A stretch of DNA of 23,875 nt from Phallusia fumigata (lineage: Eukaryota > Chordata > Ascidiacea > Phlebobranchia > Ascidiidae): assembly GCA_008931825.1 (NCBI GenBank), contig QXVZ01027352.1, positions 1-23,875 on the forward strand, written 5' to 3'. Made by a program: the position numbers and the translations under genes. The notes beneath the pieces were generated by a model that saw only the letters and a program-made list of their open reading frames with translations, was not told where the DNA came from and ran no database searches. Below, one piece after another: positions 1 to 22,800 of this stretch (position 1 is its first letter; every line of letters begins with the position of its first letter).

Positions 1-12
1 TTAGTTACTGAC

Positions 13-95
13 CTTCGGTTGACCTCTGCAGCCGTGTCAATGTCATCTTGTGACTTAACCGGTTCTTGTTTCAGGCCGTAAAGAATAAACAGGAC
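13..95 (-). CDS. Otopetrin exon (second from last) on a probably inverted contig
   Basis: On the minus strand an acceptor (polypyrimidine run then CCCCAG) precedes base 95. The frame runs for 27 codons plus two bases, starting VLFILYGLKQEP and ending at AAG followed by the donor GTCAGT. It enters in phase 0, matching the exon at 438-351, and leaves in phase 2, exactly what the terminal exon at 844 needs (AG plus A gives Arg). The first residues complete a transmembrane helix begun in the previous exon; the rest is hydrophilic and opens the cytosolic loop. The last 18 bases of this exon are present a second time, in plus orientation, at 440-457 with the same donor at 458. That shows how the contig should be joined. 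Confidence 0.6.
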
Positions 96-350
96 CTGGG
101 GTAGCAAAAAATACAGTGTGATAAATCTTACAACTCAAGTTGAACAAACAGATACACTGGAAAAGATAAAACATGGACTACAGTAGAGATCAGGGGTTGG
201 CAAATTATGGCCCGTCGTCTAAATCCGCGAAGCCTTATATTCCGGCGCGCGAGGTGTTATAACAAATTACAGCGTTACCCCATTTTTTTCTTTTGCCTAT
301 TTGCCAAGTACTTGATACTGGTGCGAGAATCAGCTAAGGGTAATCCCCAC

Positions 351-438
351 CTGTATGACGCACTGGCTGACGTCACACACGGGCCAGACGATGTTGAGCC
401 ACCAGGCCTTGACCTCCTTGTTGTCGGAACCCATACCG
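351..438 (-). CDS. Otopetrin exon (third from last) on a probably inverted contig
   Basis: Read on the minus strand, 438 down to 351 gives an open frame of 29 codons, phase 0 at its end, closed by a good donor (CAG then GTGGGG). The peptide contains AWWLNIVWPVCDVSQCVIQ, which has the character of a late otopetrin transmembrane helix with the family's typical DxxQxxxQ pattern (from memory of the family). Its 5' end runs into the N at 439, so the acceptor is not visible. It joins in frame to the exon at 95-13 on the same strand, and that one joins in frame to the plus-strand terminal exon at 844. The strand conflict is best explained by contig misorientation, not by a separate antisense gene. 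Residue-level family assignment of this short exon alone would be weak; the phase chain is what supports it. Confidence 0.6.
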
Positions 439-843
439 NTGCAGAGGTCAACCGAAGGTCAGTAACTAATATGTGAAGTAATTAACAAAATATTACTAGA
501 ATAATTTAAAACTAAATGCTTGTCATATTTTTATGTCACTTTTCATGTCTAAATACTTGCGTGCCTCAACGTATCGTTGATGCTGACATGAGCTAATAGC
601 GAAACGAATCATTAATAAAATGGCAAAACATGTTGTGTTTCAGGACTCTGGGGCCGATACATTTATGATAAGTAGTTTTAATGTTTTGCGCAAAGGTGAA
701 AAGGTGAAACACAACGCAACCAACGTGTAAAAAATTCAAAAAATAGTATTGTTTACATTTACGTGATCAAATGTTTTTCTCTTGTTTTGCGCAAAAGTAA
801 AACACTCAGACCAAATTTCTAGATCTAACATTTATTATCGCAG

Positions 844-1654
844 AGTTCGAACGGCAACCGCTCGTAGTGGAATATCGGAATTCGGAGACGACGATCGAAT
901 AACAGACGGTCACAGTGTCTACCGGTTCCGACAGCAAGCTTCCTCGGTTTCAGCTCTCTCGGGCCGGATGGGGAATGTCGGACCGTTCCGTCCTGCCGCC
1001 GTGGTCGCAGCGAGTCTCTCCGCAGCCAAAAACCCTTCCACCCCACTCCAGGAGCGGATGCAGCGGCTTCAGACCGACCTTGACCTGGTTGAGGAAAATG
1101 AAGGAGAGAACGATGTCGGCGACGGAGCGGATTCTTCTCAATGCGATTCAGGGAACTCCCCCGGTGGGAATTCCCCCGTTGAAGCATCGAATGACGTCAC
1201 AGAGAGCGATGTTCCACAAGTCGTGTCGAATCGCGATCACAACGCGAACGATTCGAAAACCGCGAAGGCGATCCGGAGGCAGGATTCGGATTCGGGTTAT
1301 GACAACACGGTGTTCGTGGATGACGTGGAGACAGGTAGATCGGATTTCGGTACAACTGTAGCTTACCCCGGAAACGTGCAGACGAAGTTCAAGGTCGTCG
1401 CTGAAACAAAGGTCGCGCACCCGAACAGATCTCGCTTGCTGTTGCGAAACGTGGTGATATTCCTAGTTATCTCCAACGCGTGTTTGTGGATGTTCTGGTC
1501 GCTGGAGGGCACGGCGTTTGTGGTTTACACATACCCGTATCAATATTACACTCAGAGTGTGTGGACAACTATTGCAATGATCTGTCGACCTCTCAGTATT
1601 TTCTTCCGCATGCATTCGGCCGCTTGTCTCTTCGAAATTTGGTCGTTCACTTGA
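844..1654 (+). CDS. Otopetrin, terminal coding exon (C-terminal helices)
   Basis: Otopetrins are dimeric proton-selective channels with twelve helices per subunit. This exon follows an acceptor at 842-843 (TTATTATCGCAG), enters in phase 2 and reads 269 codons to TGA at 1652-1654. The first about 200 residues are hydrophilic, acidic and rich in Ser, Asn and Gly. They are followed by NVVIFLVISNACLWMFWSL (penultimate helix, from about residue 202) and a last segment with the otopetrin end signature FFRMHSAACLFEIW; the RMHS motif with its histidine is a family hallmark. The loop before the helix is much longer than in vertebrate otopetrins as I remember them. Apparent longer readings upstream of 844 are intron. 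This is the 3' end of a gene whose earlier exons lie on the inverted contig and beyond the window. Confidence 0.88.
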
Positions 1655-1807
1655 ACAGTCCTCACATTAAGACATTGTTTTGCAAGAAGTCGACAGACGT
1701 CCAATGAGGTCTTTACAATTTAAACTTATCGTACAACTTTTAGACTTGCCGATGCCTTGTATATAATGAGTGCATTGTATTGCAAACATGCTTATTGAAG
1801 CTTTTGC

Positions 1808-1813
1808 AATAAA
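1808..1813 (+). terminator. Polyadenylation signal AATAAA of the first otopetrin gene
   Basis: Canonical AATAAA 154 bases after the TGA of the otopetrin terminal exon, followed by a TG/T-rich stretch. It is the first such hexamer downstream of the stop and gives a short 3' UTR, as is usual in compact tunicate genomes. Confidence 0.6.
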
Positions 1814-3960
1814 ATGTATTGACTGTATACAAGCTATCTGACGGTTACGCTTTTGGTTAATTTAGTTTGCAAGGCCATGTCTTGAGTTCCTATTTGTAAT
1901 CTTGTTCTTTTTTCTTTTGATTTCATCGTCTGCCAGTTGGCCACGATCTCTGAACTCCGCGTTGAGAAATGCGAAAACCCAACGTTGTTATTACGTTCAT
2001 TTTCCTGTGTACCTTTAACGCAAAGTTCAATTTATCACCAATTGATTAAGTTTTTCGACTTTATCACGTGCGAGATGACGGAGAGCTGGATTTCCATATT
2101 GCATCGGGATAGTTGTTGTATATTTTGTCATTAATTACCCAGATCAAATGTGAGTTTAAATTTTCATTCCGATCCCAAGCCTTTGTTGAAAAAAATTACT
2201 CGCTTTAACCTAGGATCTTGCGATTATTCGGGTTGTTGTCGTTCTTATTGACTAAATGCAACTTTAATCTAGGACTTGTAAAACCACTAGATTGAATGGC
2301 TAAGGTTATAGAGCGCCAGGCCCGCAAATGATGTTGTATCCCAACGCAGTCCAACTTCTGCGGGCCGACGAGTGACGGACAGTACTATGATCCCTGACAT
2401 AGAATAACATTCCACAATCACTTTTATCCTTGTTTATGTGTGTTTGTATCAAAGACACTCTGAATCGCAAAACCTCTTTCTTTGCTAAACGTGTGATCGT
2501 TGTGTTTGTCTTCTCAGTATTATTTATGATCTAAAGTAGGGATAGACGATTAAAACAGAATTTATGCAACTGTTTTAATCGAAACTTTCGAACAAACGTT
2601 GTATTTATGTGGTGTTTCCTCTTTATCATTTTCGAGTCTGATTTCTGTCGCCTCAGCAATGTAGACGCGCGCGCACGTAGAAAACATGTCTCACCCAAAC
2701 TCTAACATGATTGTAGTGACGTCAATGGCTTGTTGGTTGCTTGGTGACGTAAAGCAATTCTGTTTAGTAACCAGCTTTGTTCGGTCAACAGTATCAGATT
2801 TAATGGAAATAGTTATTCCTGTTGGACGAATATTCAAAGTCGTTTTCGAAATTTTTACTTTATTTTCACATAATTTGTGTTTAGTTTACATACCAGAAAG
2901 AATATGTGAGCGGTTCCTAACGCTATTTTCCCGCATTATTCATTTTTGTTCGGACAGCATTTCCATTTCCCACAATTTACCAAAATCTAATTTATATATT
3001 TTGCCATTCACAAAATAAAACATTGATATTTCAGCGAGTTACCCACCTGCCACCCCGGTATCACCCACACGTGGGTAATCACCTTTAGGTTATGAACCAC
3101 TGGAATGGATCGTCGCGGTCTTCGTGCTTATCGTGTTCTGTCTTTCACTTCATACAATGCTCTTACAAATGCTAACGTTCGAATACATTGAAATTATCAT
3201 CACAAGATGTTGTACATGAATAAATATTGCTATGTTGCTGTGAAGAGTTTAAATGGTTAAAGCGGGTTTGCCACCGAGCTTCATGCAGTCAAGTGCGACC
3301 AATGTCTCCAGGAAATGTGTTACAACACCTATAGGAAATTACACAAAGTACTGATAAGAAATTGTTATTGGGCTAAACGTTAAACGTACGTTGCGTATGA
3401 AGTGAGCGGTATTTCGCGTCTGGCCACGCCTTCGACACACCTCTTATGCTTCGGGTGCCAATCAGTGCCGGTGTTGGCGGGAATCGATACTGATTAGCGG
3501 CGACACGTGTTTTGTTAATTTGCTGCGGCGCCGTTGACCCGATTGTGAGTTGATAAGCAGCAGTAGGGAAGTTGCGGGGTAGTTAATTGCGTGTTGAGAT
3601 GCAAGACAAGCAGTTGTGTGAAAAGGTTGTGCTTGCTAAACTCAGTTAGTCTGATGACTTGTGCTAATCTTTGAGGTATGTTAGTTACAGCGCAAATATG
3701 AAAAGTGCTAGGTGCTTTAGTTGCGGGTTCAGATGTGTAGTTTAGCTGTGAATAAAACTTTTTGGTTTTAGCTGTGTAGTTGGGTTGGGCTTAAGATTGT
3801 TAGCAAGATCAAAAAGCAAGATCTTTAGATTTGTAGTTCTCCAGCAGTTATGTTTTTAATTAAGTTACTTTTCGAGTTTGTGTTTTGTGTTCCTAAGTTT
3901 AATTCGTCAAGTTACAAGTTTGTAAAAAATCATTCCTACGTGTCACATGTTAATCTGTCC
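1814..3960. other. Intergenic region between otopetrin and TMC genes
   Basis: No exon with matching splice sites and family-like protein is visible on either strand. Open frames here (for example around 1937-2134 and 2686-3018) are low-complexity translations of AT-rich DNA without recognisable domains. An 8-bp inverted repeat (GGCCCGCA at 2319-2326 and TGCGGGCC at 2359-2366) and one TGACGTCA (2717-2724) are present. A more GC-rich patch around 3410-3540, with a CCAAT motif, could be part of the TMC promoter, but no TATA box is evident. Confidence 0.5.
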
Positions 3961-3966
3961 CTATTC

Positions 3967-3968
3967 AG
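3967..3968 (+). promoter_or_regulatory. Possible 3' splice (or SL trans-splice) acceptor upstream of the TMC start
   Basis: A pyrimidine-rich stretch ending CTATTCAG lies 50 bases before the TMC ATG at 4019. It could end a 5' UTR intron or accept a spliced leader, since roughly half of Ciona genes are trans-spliced (known for the genus). Nothing in the sequence tells the two apart. Confidence 0.35.
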
Positions 3969-4018
3969 GTGTTTGTGTGAATAACAATCTGATCTTGAAC
4001 TTAATAATCCGCAACATT

Positions 4019-15928
<11,910 letters not shown>

Positions 15929-15933
<5 letters not shown>

Positions 15934-16116
15934 ATTCCGCCATTTTATTCGATCAACTCCAATAACTCGGGGTTGCAATGAAAGCAAGTTTATTATTCAC
16001 TCCGTAATGTCAACTTATAAAAAGACAATGCTTTGCCGCAAGTTTATTGCTTGTCTGTACATCGCAACAGTATTAAATTCCGACAGATGTTTTTCATTCC
16101 AAGTGTGAGCAATAAA
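15929..16116 (+). terminator. Polyadenylation signals after the TMC stop
   Basis: AATAAA occurs at 15929-15934, overlapping the TAA stop codon itself, and again at 16111-16116 within AGCAATAAATTG. The second is the more usual placement, giving a 3' UTR of about 200 bases. A further AATAAA lies near 16374. Confidence 0.5.
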
Positions 16117-17380
16117 TTGCCAAAGTCAGCAAAATTTATCACCGCCTCACGACAAAACACATATTTTCCCTTGAGCTTGACACGAAGACAAACTTTGATC
16201 ATTGTCTCCGGCTATTTGTTTAAACGTTTAATATACAGGGTTGTAATTAATCTCAGCTGGAACTGTATTGTGTGGCGGCATGCGAAAACCTAATTTATGA
16301 AGCCTCAAACAACTTGGAAAGCTTAAAAGCGTCCTGTGAACTGGAAATTCACGTGTTTGCGATGTTAATTTGAATAAACATCTTCCATTGTCAATCATGT
16401 TGAAATTTGCAATACCAAGTGTTGATAAATTGTTTCCTTTTTTGTGAAACAAAAATACTGGTAGTTAAATTTCGTTAAAACGCAGTATTTCATTTTAATC
16501 TTTTGTCTGTTTTGATGCAAATCAAAATTTTTTATCACTTTGTCCTGCAAACAAGTTTCATTTGAGACATACATGTTTCTTAACTGAAGTATAATCTTAA
16601 GTTTTATTGTTAACACGCCACAACAACAGCAGATAAAATTCGCGTTTTAACCCCGAGTGACCCGAAAATATCTGCACAAAAGGTTTACGTGCTCACCACT
16701 TGTTTACGTTGAAGCTCCGAGCAAAATTTGATCCCCCTGCCTGCCCCCCTTCCCCCCTGCACAGTGTAAGAAAACGCCGAAATATTTCCATGACGTCATT
16801 CAGAGTTTCACGTAACAACATTTGAGATATCGAGCAGGGAATGTCGGCAAGTTTTCAATGGTCGGCATAAATTCGTGTTCTGTTTATCAAAAAAACAATT
16901 CGAACCAAAAATGCGAATTGTTTTAGGCTAAAATATTCAAAGATTTTACAACATTAAATGCAACTGACGTTGATCTCTCATTTGCAACCTTCCCATCAAA
17001 CAGTTAGAAACTCTGGAATTGTCGATGCAAATTCCAATGTATTGTGACATCCGTTGTTGCGCAGCTCTAGCATTGCGCAATTTCACATGAACAACCGAAC
17101 AAACTATTTGCGATTTTCATACGTTTCCTCGTAAACTTGTTCGTTTTAAACTTTGTTTGTCGTCCAACCAGCAATGTTTGATGTTGGTTTGCAAAACTTA
17201 CCCGGTATTCGTTCGTTTTATCACGGAAACAGCTAAACTTCCCGCAAATCCGACATTAGCAGTAAACCGGTCGTTTGAAGGTCACGGTTTTGCAGGTCTC
17301 GTCGGAATTAATGACGTGTTGTCTGTCACGTAACTGTGACGTCAACAATCGCAGTCAACAAGCGCAGGTGCCGGTGTCAG
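15934..17380. other. TMC 3' UTR and intergenic sequence
   Basis: No supported gene. It contains the poly(A) signals described above, a C-rich tract around 16733-16762, TGACGTCA at 16791 and 17337, and AT-rich sequence. Open frames on both strands are short, without domains or paired splice sites. Confidence 0.5.
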
Positions 17381-17381
17381 G

Positions 17382-17405
17382 TGACGTCATGAGAGTTTAT
17401 ATAAA
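17382..17405 (+). promoter_or_regulatory. CRE plus TATA core promoter candidate for the downstream otopetrin
   Basis: A perfect TGACGTCA (17382-17389) is followed nine bases later by TATATAAA (17398-17405), the spacing of a classic CREB/ATF-TATA promoter. Transcription would start near 17430. A second TATAAAA lies at 17763-17769. Either could serve the candidate first exon ending at 18000. There is no direct evidence for use. Confidence 0.35.
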
Positions 17406-17996
17406 CGCTGTTGCCAGGGTAGATTTCATATTTCGGTGGATGCAAATAAAATTACATGTTTGCTGCAAATTGTTCTGACATTAAAAGTTGGGATTGTGTT
17501 TCTCATCAAGCTTCGTTTTAAGCTGAAGCTACGTTTAATTACGACATAAAAATGTCGTTTTAACTGTGAAAAAAGAGCGTGTTTAGTTCCAACAAAAGAG
17601 GTTAATTGGGGGTTACTTTTCCTAGTCTAGTAAGAAAATGACATCAATTCCCCGCCTACATAAACAAGGTGTTTATCTGCAACGGCTGAACCGGTTGCTC
17701 GACGAACCGTGGTTAGCGAGGAAAAACAACTTTCGCCGCCCAAACCGTGTTGTTTAATTAACTATAAAATCTCATCGCCAACCAGATAGCATCAGGTGTA
17801 CGTATATATTGCGGACAGTTGTTATTGACACAAGTAGTTCGTGCGCTTGTCGGGAAGAACAACTTCAAGGTTGTAAGGAAAGATAGTCGACATAGTTTTT
17901 TGACGCAGGCAGCACTTGATTACGCAATCGTGCCGTTTGTTACGTTTGAATGGTTGTTATGACGTCAGGGCAAGACAAAGTTGCATTCGGGCTGGA

Positions 17997-18624
17997 ATGG
18001 GTAAAATCTTGTGTTTTTTTCACGAATTAATTGCATTTAACACTTTCGTCATGCGAGCTTACTGTGTTAACGCCCATTGTCGGCATGTTTTGTTTCGTCA
18101 TTATTGTTGTTGTGACGTCACGTAGGCGTTAAATGGTGAAATTGGAATTAGACTATTGTCTGCGACAGTCACGATTCGAATCTTTAACGAAGCAAGACAG
18201 TTTATTGTCATAATCTAAATTAACTTTTATGAATTTGTTTTGTGTTTAAAAACTTGGTACTTTACGTGTATCGGCTCAAAATTAGTCTATTTTCGTGTTT
18301 GAAAGGGAGTAGAACAATGCAGAGAATATGTAGTTGAATAAAATATTCTGTTTACACAACGTAAGCTTTGTGGAAAGAACAAAAGATGAAATTACTTTAA
18401 CCAATTGTCCTCCGATGTTTCCGCAGCTAGCGAGGTCGAGGCACAGCGATTGAAAGTGGATCTTATTTACGTAACTCAACACGGGGAAGGGTTGAGATTA
18501 GCTGGGAAGAATGGACGGACAATCTGTACACGAAAGCTGACACCGATCGCCGAACAATCTGTTTTACAGAAAAGCAATATACCAGTGTTTATTCTATCAA
18601 CAGGGGGCGTGTTGAGCCAGCAAG
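17997..18624 (+). CDS. Candidate alternative N-terminal exons of the second otopetrin
   Basis: An ATG at 17997 ends as ATGG before the donor GTAAAA (phase 1). The exon 18427-18624 follows TTTCCGCAG, enters in phase 1 and reads 65 codons, beginning ASEVEAQRLKVDLIYVTQHG, and leaves in phase 1 before GTTCGT. It then fits the otopetrin exon at 20549. There is no membrane segment and no family match I recognise, as is normal for the variable otopetrin N-terminus. It could equally be a stray open stretch, or part of another transcript. Confidence 0.35.
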
Positions 18625-18647
18625 GTTCGTCCAGTTAAAGTTCCTCT

Positions 18648-18955
18648 GTAGCCAGAGTTCATATAGGTTGCGGTTCGGAGATGGACGTTTGATAATTTCA
18701 CTTGCATCAAATATCCGTTTCGTCGCGTTGTCAATACAACGTAGAACAGGAACAGCAATATTTGTTATAACACCATAGAATTAAGTTGTTTTTGCCTTTA
18801 CAACTATAGCCAAAGTTTGTAGCCAGGGTTCACAGATTACGGTTTGAGATAAACCTTCAATAACTTCACTTGCATCAAAATTTGTTATCGACGTTAAATC
18901 AATATAATGAGAAAACAGCAGCAATTTTCCGATCTCATTATTACAACAACTTGTT
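18648..18955. repeat. Diverged local duplication, period about 171 bp
   Basis: The block beginning GTAGCCAGAGTTCA at 18648 recurs from 18819 (GTAGCCAGGGTTCA). Shared stretches include TTCACTTGCATCAAA and a later AACAGCAGCAAT/AACAGCAATATT. The copies are clearly diverged with small insertions and deletions. No coding potential is seen in either. Confidence 0.6.
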
Positions 18956-19820
18956 TTAGCTTCAGGGACCCGTTGATAAAGGCGGCTTCTGCACTAATAT
19001 ACCTTCATGCTTCTAAGTTAGGTTTTATCTTGGCTCTGTGGTTGCAGTTTTGTATTTGTAGACAGTTGTGTGCTTTGAGATTGACGATTTTATCGATGTC
19101 GCGTTAGTTCATGTAAGATATGCGGTATTTTGTTGACATTACACTTCATGTTGAAACATGTTTGCCTTCCTTAAGTGAAGACTTCCCCAGTTTCGCAATA
19201 CACAAGTCAAACATGTAAATATATATTTCCCGAGGGTTGACATATAACAACCCGGTGTGTTTGTTACCAAGTTTCGGATCGTTGATGTTTTAACGAGGGA
19301 CTTTCCACTGTCGAGATTTAGAAGTTGGCAATGTGGCTGGTGGTGCGGTTTAATGATTGAGCGAATCAACAACATTCGCAGGGTACAGAGAACTTCATTC
19401 GAACCAACAGATTTTTTCTTGCGGACTATTTTACCAGCTCATAAAACCTGTCTCTGTGGGCGGAGGGACAGGTATGAGCGAATTACAACGGGTTTGATCT
19501 GACAGTTCAAGTCAATGTGAAAATAGGGGGGGGTCGGTCGAGGTTAAAAACATAATCAAAGTCCTTGCCTCCAAGGTTGTTGCCGGGTTTATTATGCTTC
19601 GTGCAGTGAAAGTTGGGTACAGAAATAAAACGGTTAAAGCACTTTAGAAATTATCTGTACGTGGTGAAAGTGTTTCTTCTATTGTATGTATCAGTATTTA
19701 CCCAGAAATGCTTTATCTGTAAAATATCTGTAAAAGTTTATGTTTTATCTGTAAAATATTTTGCTGTTTTTATCTGTGATGTAAAATGGGTGACAACACA
19801 TGCTGTACGTTTCTTTTTTC
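18956..19820. other. Non-coding stretch upstream of the second otopetrin start
   Basis: No convincing exon on either strand. There is a run of eight G at about 19526-19533 and AT-rich sequence with several copies of ATCTGTAAAATAT around 19709-19760. A strong acceptor follows at 19821-19822. Confidence 0.45.
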
Positions 19821-19822
19821 AG
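19821..19822 (+). promoter_or_regulatory. Strong splice acceptor before the otopetrin ATG
   Basis: GTTTCTTTTTTCAG ends 43 bases before the ATG at 19866. In-frame stops right after it rule out coding read-through from upstream. It marks either the end of a 5' UTR intron or a spliced-leader acceptor. Confidence 0.5.
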
Positions 19823-19865
19823 AAAAAAACTGATTTTAAGCAAATTTGTAATTGTTTCGTGAAAT

Positions 19866-22800
19866 ATGGAAGAGCCTGCAAATTTACAAGTTGTGCAAGA
19901 GATTCCAGACAGCGTTGAGCATTGTGGAAAAGGTGCGTCGAGTTTTAAAGCATTTACCATTTTCATTTCAGGGTCTACACCGGGGGTCGGCAACCTCTGG
20001 CACGCCAAGTGTGTTACGAGTTCATATCCTTACACAATTTCGAGTCAACTTAAGCGACCTTGTTGATCTTTAACGTTAAGTGAAGCGCGAATGCAGCAAC
20101 GAGCTACAGAGAGCGCGTGTAAACTCGATTTTACATGGTTTACCGCGGAAACATAACGCAGTGACGTCATTCAACATAGCAAGCCATTACCATGTTGACA
20201 TAATTCTTTCAAGGATCGGATAAGGTGTTTTATTTGCTTTTTTGTACTTTTGTCATTGGCCAATATATGCGTTCTCGTATTTCGCATAAGAATACCATAG
20301 ACGCCGGCACGTAGGGGCAATTGGTCGCAATTACCACCCTGGAATTCCGAAAAATGATTTTTTATTAATTATATACGAGTTAAAAAATCTCCTGAATAAA
20401 TAAATATTAAATCTGAGACTCAAAAGAGAGAAAGTCAGTGAATGTTTGAATTTTTACTCGATACCGAAATCTATCTATGTTTGAATGTCTATTAACATTT
20501 ACTCTCCTCTGGCAAATATTCTTGTATTAATTCCAAACTTTTCTTCAGACATTACGAGAGATGAAACAGAATACAAATGCCCGACACAGGAGAAAAGCAA
20601 AACGGTTTCATTCGAACCTTCGGTGGCAATTTCCCTCGCAGAGTCGTCACTTCCCATCAAACAAGTTTCCAAACATCATTACGTCTTCCGGCGGGGATCG
20701 ACTGAGGTTCACATCGCGTAAGTTAGTCTGGCTGAGTGATTGTGCAAATATCAGGGGACATACTTAATTAAGGTTCCGGCGTTGATTTGCACGGTGGGAG
20801 TTTCGGAGAGCTCGTAATATTGTGACCAAACAAATGTCACTCGCAGGAGAAAGTTGTTCCAATAAGCGATGACCTTTAACATTTTTGTGTAAGACTGCAA
20901 ACGTTTTAGATTCTTTTTTGATCGTTTATTATATGTTTCAGTTCAATTTTACATTTTGAATGCCCTACCATCTTTGGATCGCAATAATATTTACTTACAC
21001 ATCTTTACAAAAACACAACAGTTTCATTAGACTTTCAAGCCTAACTACTTTTTTGTCGTTTATTGCCAAGCTGCAAACATTTTGTTTTCAATTTTTCAAT
21101 TTTCCTATCTCGTTGCAGAACATACGACGCGTCATCAGCGAGTGACGTACTCGGCAACGACGGGCACAGTTCAGCTTACAGTGACGCCTTCAAGTTCCTC
21201 TCGTGCCTGGAGGCGATGCTGGTGATCATGATTACAATTGTGATCAAGCTATCCGCCGTCATCTCAGTTCAGGTGAGACATTTTATCTGCAAACTTTTGA
21301 CGTCCTGTTTCTGCAGATAAGGGTTTGATCAACGTTGTGACGTCACTTCGGCGGAACTTGTTTGATTTTCAAAGACACGCTTGTTACATTTTTTACAGGA
21401 ATTCCCTTTTTTGGCAAATTGCAACTTTTTTCATGAGTTATCATTTTTTGTGCAGTTTTGGTTTAAGATTCTGTAGATTTAATCACGACATAAGTAAGCC
21501 GACGTTTATTAGGTTTGCCACCAAAGAAATAAAACAATGTTGACACATTATATTTGGGAAATTTGTTTGCTATTTTGTGGCAATTTCCAAATGTCCGCAG
21601 ACATTATCTTTATTAACATTAAAAAAATCTAATCTGGTACTGGAAAATTACAAAAGATTTGGAATTACAAAATCCGAAGTGGTAATAACCTAATGAATCA
21701 CTAAAACTGTAGAATATTTTGAAATAGTACATTTGTCCAACATATTTTATGTTACCATGTGGAGAAGCACCTTACCAACTACAATGTGTCTGCCAGGTAA
21801 CGAAGCGAAACGAGCAGGAATATATGCTGACAATGTATGTGATCTGCTTCGTATGGACTCTCTACTACAACTTGAAAGGATTCTTCATCAAGAAAAGATG
21901 TCTGCTTTTCTCGAAAAGTCATGAAACCAGCAATCGATGGCTTAAAGGTAAAATTTTAATTCAATTTAAGTAGCAGGTCAAATAATGGAGGTCAAATAAT
22001 GAAAAAAATTCCGGTTTTGGGACGGTTCATTCCAGTTTCAAACCAACTGGTTTTCTTCTCCACACAGGGGTCGTCGTTTTGTTCGGACTCGCCATTATTC
22101 TTAAGGACACCCTTGAGTTCCTGGCAGTGATGATGGCTGACGCCCTCGAGTGTCAGGAAAACCAACTTGCCGTCGCGTCATCAGTTTTCCACGCCGCTTT
22201 TATTCTCTCCCAAGTCAATTATCTCTTCAAGTTCTCCAAGGTCTACATAAGGGACAACCCCGCGAGCGCAAGGTGGGTGCTTGGGGTGAATGAGGAATTA
22301 CCATGGGGTCGCAAACTCGGGGGCCTGTAACACATCCAGCTAATAAAATTAGTAAAAATGCTATTTTACTGAAATGACACACACAGTTGGTAAAATGGGT
22401 AAAAATGGTATCTTAAGACTGAAATAACACACACAGCTGATAAAAATGTGTAAAAAGCGTAGCTAGGGACTAAAGTGATATATTTGAAAGCCACGTTTGG
22501 TTTAAAGGTGCGACTTACAAGCGTAGCCATCAGAGTTGGATTTCGGCTGATAAAAAAAGTTAAATTTAACACGACTACAGTAAGTTGAATAACAGAGATC
22601 CACAAAAGGGAACAATACACACAGCTTAGGGTAATTCCTAGATGAAATTGATCCTTTTAAAGGTATTTCACAAAAGCGTTGCGGCTACAGATTCATTTGA
22701 GTAAACCTGGGCCGCTTAGGTTCCATCTACGAAAGATTTCCATCTCAAATATCTAAAATCGGATCTTTACAAACCAGAAGTTATCAGTTCTTCGCATCAC

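Larger units (their letters stand above)
1..469. repeat. 30-bp perfect inverted repeat bracketing a flipped contig
   Basis: Bases 1-30 are the exact reverse complement of 440-469. The right arm begins directly after the single N at 439, and the left arm begins at the first base of the window. The arms are exon end plus donor sequence (AAG then GTCAGT), not a transposon terminus. Reversing 1-438 and merging the arms restores a continuous otopetrin coding frame. This makes assembly misorientation of a contig of about 438 bp more likely than a biological inversion. Confidence 0.75.

Noticed and set aside
1-469. Terminal inverted repeats of a DNA transposon
   Set aside because: The arms are exon end plus splice donor, the interior holds otopetrin exons, and an N borders one arm; contig misorientation explains it better.
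643-670. Possible small exon after TTTCAG (GACTCTGGGGCC...)
   Set aside because: It has an acceptor and a GTAGTT donor, but the otopetrin phase chain closes without it: the exon ending at base 13/457 joins 844 directly.
825-1420. Minus-strand and alternate-frame open readings over the otopetrin terminal exon
   Set aside because: Shadows of the real coding frame; Arg-rich translations with no domain.
2686-3018. 110-codon plus-strand open frame
   Set aside because: AT-rich, no homologous motif, no splice or promoter context; consistent with chance.
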